Part shown: in pieces, positions 1 to 9,368 of the stretch
How the letters are laid out: every line of letters begins with the position of its first letter
Position numbering within the stretch: the first letter of the stretch is position 1
Assembly (NCBI GenBank): GCA_041398825.1
Contig: JAWKTX010000002.1
Span: 248,001-312,000 of the forward strand
Reading direction: 5' to 3'
From: Planctomycetaceae bacterium
GTDB taxonomy: Bacteria > Planctomycetota > Planctomycetia > Planctomycetales > Planctomycetaceae
DNA: 64,000 nucleotides
Translations under genes and position numbers: made by a program
The notes under the pieces: model-generated
Told to the model about the DNA's origin: nothing
Seen by the model: the letters and a program-made list of their open reading frames with translations, nothing else
The model's database searches: none

Positions 1-1
1 T

Positions 2-1450
2 GTGATTGGCAAACGGCTTGGTCTGTTTTCGATTAATCCCGAGGTTGGTCAGGGATTGTGTCTGTGGCTGCCCCGAGGAGCCATCATTCGAGCAACGCTG
101 GAAGAGTTCATCAAAGCCGAACTTCTGCGACGTGGGTACCAGCCCGTCTATTCGCCGCACATCGGTCGCGTTGAAATGTATGAAACCAGTGGCCACTTCC
201 CTTATTACCGTGATTCACAGTTTGCACCTCTGTTTGGTCATTCCGCCGGGCAACTGGTCGATCACTGGATCCGTTGTCTTGATCCGTCCGACGAGGAACA
301 CGTGGTGCCTTCGCCAGATGATGAAAAGAAGCTTCTGGAAGCCGCAATCGTTCTCGGATTCAAGGTGGATCAATTCCCGGTCAATGGGACACCTGATGAG
401 AAGCGTGATGTCTTGCGCCGCTGGGAGCGTCAGCAGGAACGGTTTCTTCTTCGTCCGATGAACTGCCCCCACCACGTTCAAATGTACAAAGCGATGCCGC
501 GCAGCTACCGGGACCTTCCCGTGCGACTCGCAGAATTTGGAACCGTTTATCGCCATGAGCAGTCGGGTGAACTGAACGGCATGCTGCGTGTTCGCGGCCT
601 GACGCAGGACGATGCCCACTTGTTCTGTACACCGGAGCAGGTGGAACAGGAATTCAAAGATACGCTGGGGCTGGTGAAGTATGTTCTTCAGGCCGTTGGT
701 CTGGAAGATTACCGCGTCCAGCTTTCCACCCGCGATCCGGGGTCGGACAAATATGTTGGCAGCAACGAGCTTTGGGACAACGCTCAGGGCGTCCTTCGTA
801 AGGTACTGACCGAGCAGGGACTCTCATTCGTTGAATGCGAAGGTGAAGCCGCCTTTTATGGCCCGAAGGCCGACTTCATGGTGCGTGATTGTCTTGGAAG
901 AGAATGGCAACTGGGGACCGTGCAGCTGGATTACAATCTCCCGAATCGATTCCAGCTGGAGTACACTGGTCCGGACAATAAGCCGCATCAGCCCGTCATG
1001 ATCCATCGAGCTCCGTTTGGTTCGATGGAACGTTTTGTCGGGATGCTGATCGAACATTTTGCGGGCGCGTTTCCGCTCTGGCTGGCGCCCGAGCAGATTC
1101 GCGTACTTCCGCTCAGCGAAAAAACCGACGACTACGCCATTGCTGTGGCTGACAAATTGCGATCGGCAGGTTTCCGGGTTTCGACCGATCTGCAAAGCGC
1201 TCGTGTTCAGGCGAAAATTCGCGACGCACAACTCGACCTGGTGCCGTACATGCTGGTCTGCGGTCCAAAAGAAGCCGAACAAAACGCTGTGGCAGTGCGC
1301 TGCCGGATCGACGGGGATCTGGGAGTGATGTCAATCGACGATGCAATCGCCCGACTGGTAGAAGAACGCGATCAGCGGACAATTCGGCAGGTTGTAAAAT
1401 CCACGTTCAGCGGACTGGAAGGTGAGTCGGCAGAACAGGGCGAATACTAG
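2..1450 (+). CDS. thrS: Threonyl-tRNA synthetase (5'-truncated by window edge)
   Basis: Class II aminoacyl-tRNA synthetase that charges tRNA-Thr in the cytoplasm. The visible 482 residues begin at the catalytic core; the usual N-terminal TGS and editing domains must lie before the window, so the first codon here is not the true start. Motif 2 (YRHEQSGEL) sits near residue 180 and motif 3 (GSMERF) near residue 340. The three expected zinc ligands are present: Cys in MNCPHH, His in DDAHLFC and His in MIHRA. The anticodon-binding domain follows (LWLAPEQIRVLPLSEK onward) to about residue 460. The stop is followed by an 87-bp gap before the next reading frame. Identity is very secure; only the 5' end is missing. 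Confidence 0.97.
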   Translation: MIGKRLGLFSINPEVGQGLCLWLPRGAIIRATLEEFIKAELLRRGYQPVYSPHIGRVEMYETSGHFPYYRDSQFAPLFGHSAGQLVDHWIRCLDPSDEEHVVPSPDDEKKLLEAAIVLGFKVDQFPVNGTPDEKRDVLRRWERQQERFLLRPMNCPHHVQMYKAMPRSYRDLPVRLAEFGTVYRHEQSGELNGMLRVRGLTQDDAHLFCTPEQVEQEFKDTLGLVKYVLQAVGLEDYRVQLSTRDPGSDKYVGSNELWDNAQGVLRKVLTEQGLSFVECEGEAAFYGPKADFMVRDCLGREWQLGTVQLDYNLPNRFQLEYTGPDNKPHQPVMIHRAPFGSMERFVGMLIEHFAGAFPLWLAPEQIRVLPLSEKTDDYAIAVADKLRSAGFRVSTDLQSARVQAKIRDAQLDLVPYMLVCGPKEAEQNAVAVRCRIDGDLGVMSIDDAIARLVEERDQRTIRQVVKSTFSGLEGESAEQGEY

Positions 1451-1617
1451 ATTGCAGTCTGAACGGGCCCGGCCGATGGATTCAACAGGGGCTTCGCGCC
1501 ACAAAGGACGCTCGGCCTGATCCCCGGCAGCTATTCGTGATTCCTCACTGGCCACCAGAACATTCGAATTCTTCACACTATACCATCCCAACCATATCAA
1601 ACAGAAAGTTCAGTGCC

Positions 1618-2058
1618 ATGGGCGCAACTGCCAAAGCAAGACAACTGGGCATCGCTCTCGATCCACAGCCAAAGGGCTACCTGAATATGTGTATCAGGAG
1701 CGGCAATCAGCTCATCACGTCCGGGCACGTGAGCGACATCAAAGGGATTGTTGGCAAGGACGTGATGGTCGATATGGGCTACGAGGCCGCCAAAGAATGT
1801 GCAAAGAAGATTCTGCGATCCGTCTGTAACTGCCACGGTTCTCTGGATGGACTGCGGGTCATTAAAGTTCTCGGCTGTGTTTATTCCGCCCCGACCTTCA
1901 CCGATCAACATTTGGTGATCAATGGTGCGTCTGACTTGTTTCATGAAGTGTTTGGCAAAGACGGCGACGGTTACCACGCCCGCAGCGCACTTGGCTTCGC
2001 CGCGCTTCCAACTGGAGCGGCTGTTGAAGTGGAAGCTATCTTTGAGATCAAAGAGTAG
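1618..2058 (+). CDS. RidA/YjgF/UK114-family protein
   Basis: A 146-residue protein of the RidA superfamily, small trimeric proteins that in characterised members hydrolyse reactive enamine/imine intermediates from PLP enzymes. The fold signature is visible: SGNQLITSGHVSD near the N-terminus, a central helix with CAKKILRSVCN, and the C-terminal RSALGFAALPTGAAVEVEAI block, where the Arg normally binds the substrate carboxylate. The longer form with conserved Cys residues resembles the YjgH/XynX-like branch more than enteric RidA, so the substrate may differ. I chose ATG 1618 because the family begins close to this point and the 27 upstream codons have no family character. It stands alone, followed by a 1.2-kb gap. 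Confidence 0.88.
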   Translation: MGATAKARQLGIALDPQPKGYLNMCIRSGNQLITSGHVSDIKGIVGKDVMVDMGYEAAKECAKKILRSVCNCHGSLDGLRVIKVLGCVYSAPTFTDQHLVINGASDLFHEVFGKDGDGYHARSALGFAALPTGAAVEVEAIFEIKE

Positions 2059-3263
2059 ACCTTTCGATTCCAGAGCGTCTGCTGCTGCTGTTGTCTCAGT
2101 TCTTCCGAATGTTACCGGAACTGTTCGGATTGGCGGTTTGCTCTGGCTCAGGGTGCTGGTGCGGCAGGTTGGTTCGAGTTGATGGCCGTCTGTTGTCTGT
2201 CTCAGGATTCAGGCAGACCGTACGGCCTGAGATTGAAGTCCGCCCTGCAATTTCTGTGGTGCGTCACAATGTTGCATCAGAGTGCGTCGCTGGTTTCAAC
2301 CTGCCCGGCGAACTCCGAAAACTCTTGCGAGACGAAAAGACAAAGAATTTCAGAATTCATTCGAACATCCCGGGTTTGTTTGTGTCATGGCATTCATGAA
2401 TGCGAACAAATGCAGCTTCATGCAACAACCCGTACGTGCGATCAATGAATGGCCGCAGAGTAACCCGTCTGTTGACGGCTGTTCCTGAAGGAATCTGTTT
2501 CGAAGAATGGATTGCAGGCTTTCGTCGCAAGGTTGGTTCATCGGTATTCGCTGCTGGCCGAAAGAATGAACTTTCCAGCCGCAAGACAATGCACCGAATG
2601 TGCTCCGGCATCCATGGCACGACAAGAGACGTCGGCGAGTCCGGCAAAAGAGCGGCTTTGGCTTTTTTCTCTGACGGTTCGCACACCGCCCGTGTCCATA
2701 AAGGTGCGTGGCAGCGAAGTACGCAGATTGGCCAGATGAGCGGGGTGCGTGCCGCGAATCATCGCCTGCCTGCAAACGGTCCTGCAACGCGGTTGGAAGT
2801 ACTTCACCCGTTCGATGGGTTGGTCGCACGGAGCTGGTCCGACGGAGCGGCAATATGAGAACCTGCTCGAAGCGATTTTTAGTCAACGTTTTGGGTGACT
2901 CTGAAACGATCGGGCTCCATCCGTTGATGACGGGCTGCTTCTTTCCGTGCGGACCTGACGCAGTTCAGTGAGCCTCCGTTCAAAACGCAGGCTTCTGTCC
3001 TGACCTGAAACGCATGAACGCTTTGGTTCTGTCCGGCAGTCAGACATATTACGCTGCACTTGTTCCGGGCCCGTCCGAAAAATCGAACGCGGTGCTTGGA
3101 GGTCAAAACGCGTGGAAGTCAGCGAATGTGCCCGTCCGCATGTGGTTCTGCCGATGCCGCATCAAAGATACAAAAACTGCAGGTTGAATCTGCCCAAACA
3201 AGTTGAATGATAACTCCGTACAGATTGAGACGGACAAGAGAAGACAAAACGAAAGTAAGACAA
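2059..3263. other. Long gap without a recognisable gene
   Basis: About 1.2 kb between the RidA-like gene and RNase R. Several open frames of 75-180 codons occur on both strands (for example 2400-2858 on + and 2350-2886 on -), but their translations are rich in Arg, Ser and Cys, lack domain motifs, and overlap each other in the manner of chance frames at this base composition. A short perfect palindrome (CATTCATGAATG) lies near 2391. I see no tRNA, insertion-sequence ends or strong promoter. It could be a decayed gene or untranslated DNA. Confidence 0.6.
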
Positions 3264-5669
3264 ATGAGTTCCATGGAAGAGAATATCAAAGACCTGCTGT
3301 CCTCGGACGAATACCGTCCGATCGTGGCGCAGGAACTGGCTCGCAAGTTGAGAGTCAGCAAGAAGAGTATGCCGACATTTCGCGAAACGCTTGACCGTCT
3401 GATTGCAGGCGGACATGTCCGCGAAGGCAAGAAAGGGCGTCTACGACTGCGTCCATCTGCGGGCTTCATTTCGGGGGTTGTCAAGAAGATTGCCAGCGGT
3501 GCCGGGTTTGTCATTCCGAATGAACGTACCCCGGAACTCAAAGGTGCTGATATCTATATTGCCGCAAGAGATCTGCGTGATGCTCAAACGGGCGATGAAG
3601 TTCTTGTGCGTCTTCTGAATGCTCGAAGAACAAACGGGCAACGAACTGGTGCCGTCGAAAAAGTTCTGGAGCGAGCCAGCAATGTGTTCGTCGGTGTCTA
3701 TCAGGAATTCGGGGATCAGGGATACGTCCAGGTCGATGGTACCGTTTTCGAACAACCGATCCACGTGGGTGATCCGGGAGCAAAGGGAGCTCTGCCTGAC
3801 GATAAAGTCGTGATCGAAATGCTTCGATTCCCGACTGCCAGCCGCAAAGGTGAAGCGGTGCTGACGGAGGTTCTTGGCAAACGTGGTGACCCGGGCGTCG
3901 ACACTATGACTGTGATCTACAGCCTGGGGCTGCCACACGAATTCAGCGATGACGTTCTTGAAGACGCTCGCATTCAGGCGGAGAACTTTGATGAAACGGC
4001 AATTGGCAGCCGGCGTGATCTGACAGGCGAAACGATTATCACCATCGATCCGGTCGACGCTCGCGACTTCGACGATGCAATTTCGCTGACCAAAAGCGAC
4101 GACGGACACTGGCATCTCGGGGTCCACATTGCCGACGTATCTCACTTTGTGACTCCGGGAAGTGCGCTGGATGAGGAAGCACGGTTACGGGGCACCAGTG
4201 TTTACCTGCCACGCCATGTCATACCGATGTTGCCGGAGGTGATCAGCAATGGTCTCGCCAGCCTTCAGCAGGGAGTCGTGCGGTTTACCAAGAGCGTGTT
4301 TATCGAATTTGCTGCGGACGGAAGCGTCCTGGGCTCAGAAGTTGCCAACACGGCGATCAAAGTCGCTCGCCGGTTCGCCTATGAAGAGGTCATGCCCATC
4401 ATCCAGAACCCTCGGCAGCAGGCACCTGGTGTGACGGCAAAAGTCCGACATCTGCTGGAGCACATGTACGAGCTGGCGATGATTCTCCGTCAAAGGCGGT
4501 TCGCGAATGGTGCTCTGCAGATGGGCGTTGCAGAGGTTGAAATTGATTTTGATAAAGACGGAACTGTCACAGGTGCTCACGAACGACATCACGATCAGAG
4601 TCACGAAATTATCGAAGAATTCATGCTGGCGGCCAACATTGCTGTAGCGACCCTGCTGTCTTCGAAGGACATCCCGTTTCTGCGACGTGTTCATGGTTAT
4701 CCGGATGAACTGCGGTTACGGGCGTTCCAGGATTTTTGCCGGGGGCTCGGATACGAGCTCGAGCACTTCCAGAGTCGCTCGGAAATCCAGAGCCTGATCA
4801 ATGAAGTCGCCGACAAGCCAGAGGGACGCGCAATCAACTATGCGTTGTTGCGAAGTATGAAACAGGCGGAGTATTCTCCTGAAGACGCCGGGCATTATGC
4901 CCTGTCCGAAGAAGATTACTGCCACTTCACCAGCCCGATCCGACGCTACCCCGACCTGACCGTTCATCGCATTATCGGCGATCTGGCCGATGGCAGAATC
5001 CCGACAACCGACAGCATGGCGGAGCTGTTGCAACTGGGTAAGAATTGCTCCAGCACAGAGCGGCGCGCGGAAAAGGCAGAACGTGAACTGATCAAGATCA
5101 AGCTTCTTCGATACATGTCCGCCCATGTAGGAGAAGAAATGGATGCATTCATCACGGGCGTGGAAAACTTTGGCATGTTTTGTCAGGGTGTCAAGGTGCC
5201 TGCTGAAGGACTGATTCATGCCAGCGCTCTTTCCGATGATTTCTACCAGTTTGATCAGTCAACTCGCACGCTGACCGGACAACGAACGAAGCGTGAATTC
5301 CGACTGGGTGATCGGGTGAAAGTCATCATTGCAAATGTCGATATCGATCGACGGCAGCTGGACCTGCGACTGGCCGACGGAAAGAAACCCATCGGAGTCC
5401 CGCGGTCTATTCGTCGGAATGCCGCTGTCGAAACGATGGTGCCGGAAGTCTCGTCCACACCTTCGAAGAGCAAGTTCCGAGGGAAATTCAGAGACAAAGT
5501 TGCCACCGCCGAAGTAAACCCGGGCGGTCGTGCGAAATCAAAAGTGCATCCAGAAGGCTCCCCGGATGCGAAGAAGCGACACAAGCCGAAAGGCAGACCA
5601 TCTGCGGCCAAACCAAAGGGAAAGAAATCCGGCGGCAAGGGAAAGAGTAAAAAGAATCGCCGGAACTGA
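3264..5669 (+). CDS. rnr: Ribonuclease R (RNase II/R family 3'-5' exoribonuclease)
   Basis: An 801-residue processive 3'-to-5' exoribonuclease acting on structured RNA in the cytoplasm. An N-terminal winged-helix segment (residues 1-60) is followed by cold-shock OB domains, including the GAGFVIP stretch. The RNB catalytic core begins around residue 245 with DPVDARDFDDAI, whose aspartates bind the catalytic metals. An S1 domain (VENFGMFCQGV, around residue 630) follows, then a highly basic Lys/Arg-rich tail of about 90 residues, the arrangement seen in RNase R rather than RNase II. ATG 3264 is preferred over the upstream frame start at 3207 because homology begins at MEENIKDLL; ATG 3273 is also possible. 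It appears monocistronic. Confidence 0.95.
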   Translation: MSSMEENIKDLLSSDEYRPIVAQELARKLRVSKKSMPTFRETLDRLIAGGHVREGKKGRLRLRPSAGFISGVVKKIASGAGFVIPNERTPELKGADIYIAARDLRDAQTGDEVLVRLLNARRTNGQRTGAVEKVLERASNVFVGVYQEFGDQGYVQVDGTVFEQPIHVGDPGAKGALPDDKVVIEMLRFPTASRKGEAVLTEVLGKRGDPGVDTMTVIYSLGLPHEFSDDVLEDARIQAENFDETAIGSRRDLTGETIITIDPVDARDFDDAISLTKSDDGHWHLGVHIADVSHFVTPGSALDEEARLRGTSVYLPRHVIPMLPEVISNGLASLQQGVVRFTKSVFIEFAADGSVLGSEVANTAIKVARRFAYEEVMPIIQNPRQQAPGVTAKVRHLLEHMYELAMILRQRRFANGALQMGVAEVEIDFDKDGTVTGAHERHHDQSHEIIEEFMLAANIAVATLLSSKDIPFLRRVHGYPDELRLRAFQDFCRGLGYELEHFQSRSEIQSLINEVADKPEGRAINYALLRSMKQAEYSPEDAGHYALSEEDYCHFTSPIRRYPDLTVHRIIGDLADGRIPTTDSMAELLQLGKNCSSTERRAEKAERELIKIKLLRYMSAHVGEEMDAFITGVENFGMFCQGVKVPAEGLIHASALSDDFYQFDQSTRTLTGQRTKREFRLGDRVKVIIANVDIDRRQLDLRLADGKKPIGVPRSIRRNAAVETMVPEVSSTPSKSKFRGKFRDKVATAEVNPGGRAKSKVHPEGSPDAKKRHKPKGRPSAAKPKGKKSGGKGKSKKNRRN

Positions 5670-6179
5670 GAGTCACAGATTACAGCAGAAGAGCGAATAA
5701 GCGCCGCCGGAATTACAGGCCACTTCAATGGAAGCATGGTCAGCAGTGGGGCGGCTCCGATCTGTGAACTGCACTGATCTGAGGACCTTCTGACTGCCGT
5801 GACGTCGCCAGACCTAAGGGCGGTTGAAGGGTGTCTTACAGGTGGCAACGTTGCGGGGCATTTGCCTTGTGGCGGGTCCGAATGCGCTTTTCTCGGGGAA
5901 AAGAAGGCTCTCAGAGGGCCGGATCGGCAGGCGCAACACCTTGTCAAATAAGGGTTTATCGCCTTGACATAGTTTTGACATGGGAGTGACGACCTCTGGA
6001 CTGAGTGAGATTGTGGTAAGTCGATAAGGACCGTAGCCTTGCTGCAGTTGGACGAAGCATTCGGGAAGAATCGCGTGCGGATCCAACTTTGTGTGTGATG
6101 GGAATTCAACCCGCAGGACCGCAGGCCGTTCTCATCCTCAGACCAGTCATCGCAACCTCACAGAAAGTGAGCGTCACGC
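5670..6179. other. 510-bp gap upstream of the desaturase
   Basis: No gene is supported here. A minus-strand frame runs through from within RNase R but has no family character. The one notable signal is a pair of identical heptamers, TTGACAT, at 5964-5970 and 5975-5981, spaced 11 bp centre to centre. They could be overlapping -35 boxes or a two-site operator for the desaturase, but no convincing -10 box follows either copy. Confidence 0.5.
5964..5981 (+). promoter_or_regulatory. Twin TTGACAT direct repeat upstream of desaturase
   Basis: Two TTGACAT copies are spaced 11 bp apart, close to one helical turn, about 200 bp before the desaturase ATG. The sequence matches a consensus -35 box, but no TATAAT-like -10 lies 16-18 bp downstream of either copy. 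The repeat is seen directly; a regulatory role is inference. Confidence 0.25.
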
Positions 6180-7205
6180 ATGAGCGCAACGATTCCAACA
6201 ATGGCAGTTCCTGAGAAGGTTCTGACGCCGGCTGAACTTAAAACGCAACAGCGACTTGCAGATACCGAGACTCTGGTAAACGCTTTTCATAAAGATCAGT
6301 TGCGGTGGTCAAACATTGATTGGGTTGTCACCCTGTTTTTAATTGGTGTCCATGTTGGTGCGCTTGCTGCACCCTTTTACTTTTCGTGGACGGGACTGGC
6401 TGTCTGTGTTGCTCTTCACTGGGCGACGTGCAGTATCGGCATTTGCCTCGGCTACCACCGGTATCTCGCTCACAAGAGCATGAAACTGCGATCGCCTGCT
6501 GAGTTTGTTGTTCTCGCCTGCGGATGTCTTTCGGGAGAAGGGGCTCCTTTGACCTGGGCCGCAACTCATCGGTTGCACCATCAGAAGTCCGATCAGGAAG
6601 GTGACCCGCATTCGCCAATTATTGTCGGGCCATGGTGGTCACATATTCTCTGGTTATTCCCGAAGCGGACAACGCATGCTGCTCGCGTATTGTATCGACG
6701 GTATGTGCCGGAACTTGTGGACCGCCCGATGATGAAGTTCTTTCAGAAGACCTTCGCCTTGTGGCTTTGGGGAAGCGGGTTGGCGTTACTTGGTATCGGT
6801 TACGCAATTGGCGGTTGGGATATGGGCATTTCGATGGTGGTTTGGGGGATGTGCGTCCGAATGGTCGCCGCCTACCACAGTACCTGGTTTGTGAATTCCG
6901 CCACACATTTGTGGGGATACCGCAACTACGACACTCGGGACCACTCACGCAATCTTTGGTGGGTCGCTATCCTCGCTTACGGTGAAGGCTGGCACAACAA
7001 TCATCATGCTCACCCGAGCCTGGCGCCAGCTGGTCACAAATGGTGGGAATTCGATATTACCTGGTGGTCAATCAAAGCGTTGCGAGCTGTCGGCCTCGCC
7101 TACGACGTCAAGGACAATCTTCCCAGAGGACGACAGGCAGAAGACGAAGGCGTGGATGAAGCTGAACGGATGCTGGTCCCTGCCACCCCTGAAGTCGCTG
7201 CGTGA
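6180..7205 (+). CDS. Acyl-CoA/acyl-lipid desaturase (delta-9 type)
   Basis: A 341-residue integral membrane di-iron fatty-acid desaturase that would introduce a cis double bond into a saturated acyl chain at the cytoplasmic membrane. The three histidine boxes of the stearoyl-CoA desaturase family are all present: HRYLAH (93-98), HRLHH (130-134) and HNNHH (272-276), with NSATHLWG preceding the third. Hydrophobic spans at about 48-90 and 185-215 fit the four-helix topology. It probably adjusts membrane fluidity. The donors (ferredoxin or other reductase) are not adjacent, though a ferredoxin occurs elsewhere in the window at 28.3 kb. A good intrinsic terminator follows 32 bp after the stop. Confidence 0.93.
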   Translation: MSATIPTMAVPEKVLTPAELKTQQRLADTETLVNAFHKDQLRWSNIDWVVTLFLIGVHVGALAAPFYFSWTGLAVCVALHWATCSIGICLGYHRYLAHKSMKLRSPAEFVVLACGCLSGEGAPLTWAATHRLHHQKSDQEGDPHSPIIVGPWWSHILWLFPKRTTHAARVLYRRYVPELVDRPMMKFFQKTFALWLWGSGLALLGIGYAIGGWDMGISMVVWGMCVRMVAAYHSTWFVNSATHLWGYRNYDTRDHSRNLWWVAILAYGEGWHNNHHAHPSLAPAGHKWWEFDITWWSIKALRAVGLAYDVKDNLPRGRQAEDEGVDEAERMLVPATPEVAA

Positions 7206-7236
7206 ATTCGGCTCTGGAAAAATAAGACCTGATTCA

Positions 7237-7266
7237 GGGAGTCACCAGAACGGTAACTCCCTTTTT
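7237..7266 (+). terminator. Intrinsic terminator after the desaturase
   Basis: The arms GGGAGTCACC (7237-7246) and GGTAACTCCC (7252-7261) pair at 9 of 10 positions around a 5-nt loop and are followed directly by TTTTT. It lies just downstream of the desaturase stop. Confidence 0.85.
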
Positions 7267-7549
7267 CATGCGCACAGAATCAAGTCTGGCGATTATCCGC
7301 GCGGCAGGCTGAGGGAGGTGTCAACCGTTGGTAACGGGCATCTGATGGTGGCCCGCTTTGCGGGTCTGGTCGGTTCATGAGTGCCGGCTGAGGTTCCCGG
7401 GAGCGTGCCGTTCCTGTTCGTTGGCAGTCCCACATCGGGGAAGCCCTTGGAAGGCCTGTTTTTCGAAGGTAACATCCGCCCACCATACAGCTTCCGCCAG
7501 TAAGAAACCCTGCCAGTACCAATCACTGGTCACAACGAAAAACAGACAA

Positions 7550-9130
7550 ATGACTGTTCGAACGCGATTTGCTCCCAGCCCCACTGGATTTATGCACATT
7601 GGCGGCATGCGGACAGCACTATTTAACTGGTTGTTCGCGCGGCATCACGGCGGTCAGTTCATCCTGAGAATTGATGACACGGATCAGCAACGCAATATGG
7701 ACGAAGCGCTGGGGCCAATTCTGGATGCGTTTCGGTGGCTGGGGCTCGACTGGGACGAAGGTCCGGAAGTTGGCGGAGATTGCGGTCCTTACTTTCAGTC
7801 GCAACGACAACATCTGTATCAGGCTGCCCTGACGCAGCTGCTCAACAGCGGACATGCCTATCGGGACTTTGAATCACCGGCGGAAACACAGGCCCAGCGT
7901 GAAGCCGCAGAGAAAGAAAAGCGTCAGTACGTCAGCAGTCGGACGTCACTGAATCTCACGCCAGACCAGATCGCTCAAAATCTGTCTGACGCTGTGCCAC
8001 ACGTTGTTCGTTTCATCGTGCCCCGTGACCGCAGGATTCAGATCAACGACCATGTAAGGGGAGACGTTGAGTGGGATTGCAGCCTGATGCCGGATCCCGT
8101 GATTGCCCGTAACGATGGTTCCCCTCTTTACAACTTCGCAACCGTGGTTGATGACGCCCACCTGAAGATTACCCACGTCATTCGTGCGGAAGAGCACCTA
8201 TCAAATACGCCGGTTCAGGTGTTGCTTGGTGAAGCCCTTGGGTATCAGCAGCCTCAATGGGCACACATCCCGTATGTTGCCGCGCCAGGCAGCAAGGAGA
8301 AGATGAGTAAGCGGAAGATCTCGAAGTACCGCACAAATCCGCAATTCATGAAGCTCTTCGAGATCGGTGATACAGTTCTCGCGGCGATCGGCGAAGACGC
8401 CGCTTCGGATGCGTTATCGCCCGTGATGGTGGCCTATTATCAGAAGGTTGGTTTTATCCCCGCCGGCGTCTTGAATGCCCTGGCTCGACTGGGCTGGTCG
8501 CTGGATGATTCGACCGAACTCCTGTCTGTTGAGGCCGTCACGGAATCATTTTCGCTGGATCGAGTCATCAAAAGCGCAGCCGGATTTGACCCTGACAAAC
8601 TGATGAGCTTTCAGGCACACTGGATGGGCCAGTTGCCGTTCGAAGAAAGACTGGCTGGCTGTCTGCCGTTTCTGACAAAGTCGGGGAAGATTCAGGAACC
8701 GGTTTCCGAAACCATGCAAACCTTTGTTGGCAGGGTCATCGAGCTGGCTGCCGATCGAATTCGAATCTTTGGTGACATACTGCAGCTGGATGAATTCTTT
8801 GTGGCGGATGATCAGCTGACGCACGACGAAAAGAATTTCCAGAAACGCGTAGTTAAGCCAGATGCCGCGGTGGATTTGCTTCAACAGGTTACGCGGCTGC
8901 TCTCCACGCTGAGCGATTTCACGGCGGACGCTTTGCACGATGCCGTTAACTCGTTCGTTTCGGAACGCGGTCTCCGGGCGGGAGATTTGTTTCCCGCATT
9001 GCGGCTTTGCGTCACAGGAAAGGCACAGGGAACCGACTTGTTTCCAACAATGGAGTTACTTGGCAGGGATCGAGTCATGGCAAGGCTCAACCGGAGCATT
9101 GGCATTGCAGAGTCCATGAAGGTTTCGTGA
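7550..9130 (+). CDS. gltX: Glutamyl-tRNA synthetase
   Basis: A 526-residue class I synthetase charging tRNA-Glu. The HIGH-equivalent is HIGG in the N-terminal PSPTGFMHIGG segment (residues 9-18), and the KMSKS-equivalent is KMSKRK starting at residue 251; both variants are normal for bacterial GluRS. The anticodon-binding helical region runs from about 340 to the end. The open frame extends 64 codons upstream to 7358, but those residues lack homology and ATG 7550 places the family start (MTVRTRFAPSPTG) correctly. The frame is intact, and the gap from the desaturase terminator is about 280 bp. Confidence 0.96.
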   Translation: MTVRTRFAPSPTGFMHIGGMRTALFNWLFARHHGGQFILRIDDTDQQRNMDEALGPILDAFRWLGLDWDEGPEVGGDCGPYFQSQRQHLYQAALTQLLNSGHAYRDFESPAETQAQREAAEKEKRQYVSSRTSLNLTPDQIAQNLSDAVPHVVRFIVPRDRRIQINDHVRGDVEWDCSLMPDPVIARNDGSPLYNFATVVDDAHLKITHVIRAEEHLSNTPVQVLLGEALGYQQPQWAHIPYVAAPGSKEKMSKRKISKYRTNPQFMKLFEIGDTVLAAIGEDAASDALSPVMVAYYQKVGFIPAGVLNALARLGWSLDDSTELLSVEAVTESFSLDRVIKSAAGFDPDKLMSFQAHWMGQLPFEERLAGCLPFLTKSGKIQEPVSETMQTFVGRVIELAADRIRIFGDILQLDEFFVADDQLTHDEKNFQKRVVKPDAAVDLLQQVTRLLSTLSDFTADALHDAVNSFVSERGLRAGDLFPALRLCVTGKAQGTDLFPTMELLGRDRVMARLNRSIGIAESMKVS

Positions 9131-9368
9131 ATTCAATTCCCTCCACCATCCGTCGTTAACGAAACATCAGGGTTGTTTTTCTGCAGAATCCGAAGGAATT
9201 GGCAACTCAATCCTGTTCACCCATGGGAATTGAGCTATGTGTACCTCAACCGCTGGACTCGTAGCAGGCGACAATTGAATCGGAATGATCGATTGCGGCG
9301 GCATTTCAGGACTTGGGTTTGGCGGACGTCGAATACTGCGTCACGCTCAGAAGAATTGAGAGAAGCAG

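Noticed and set aside
2350..2886. 178-codon minus frame, and 152-codon plus frame at 2400-2858
   Set aside because: They overlap each other on opposite strands with no motifs, no ribosome-binding sites and biased composition; neither is better than chance.
5255..6109. Long minus-strand frame (284 codons) overlapping the end of RNase R and the following gap
   Set aside because: It runs antisense to the well-supported RNase R tail and has no domain motifs; the frame is a by-product of the Lys-rich codons on the other strand.
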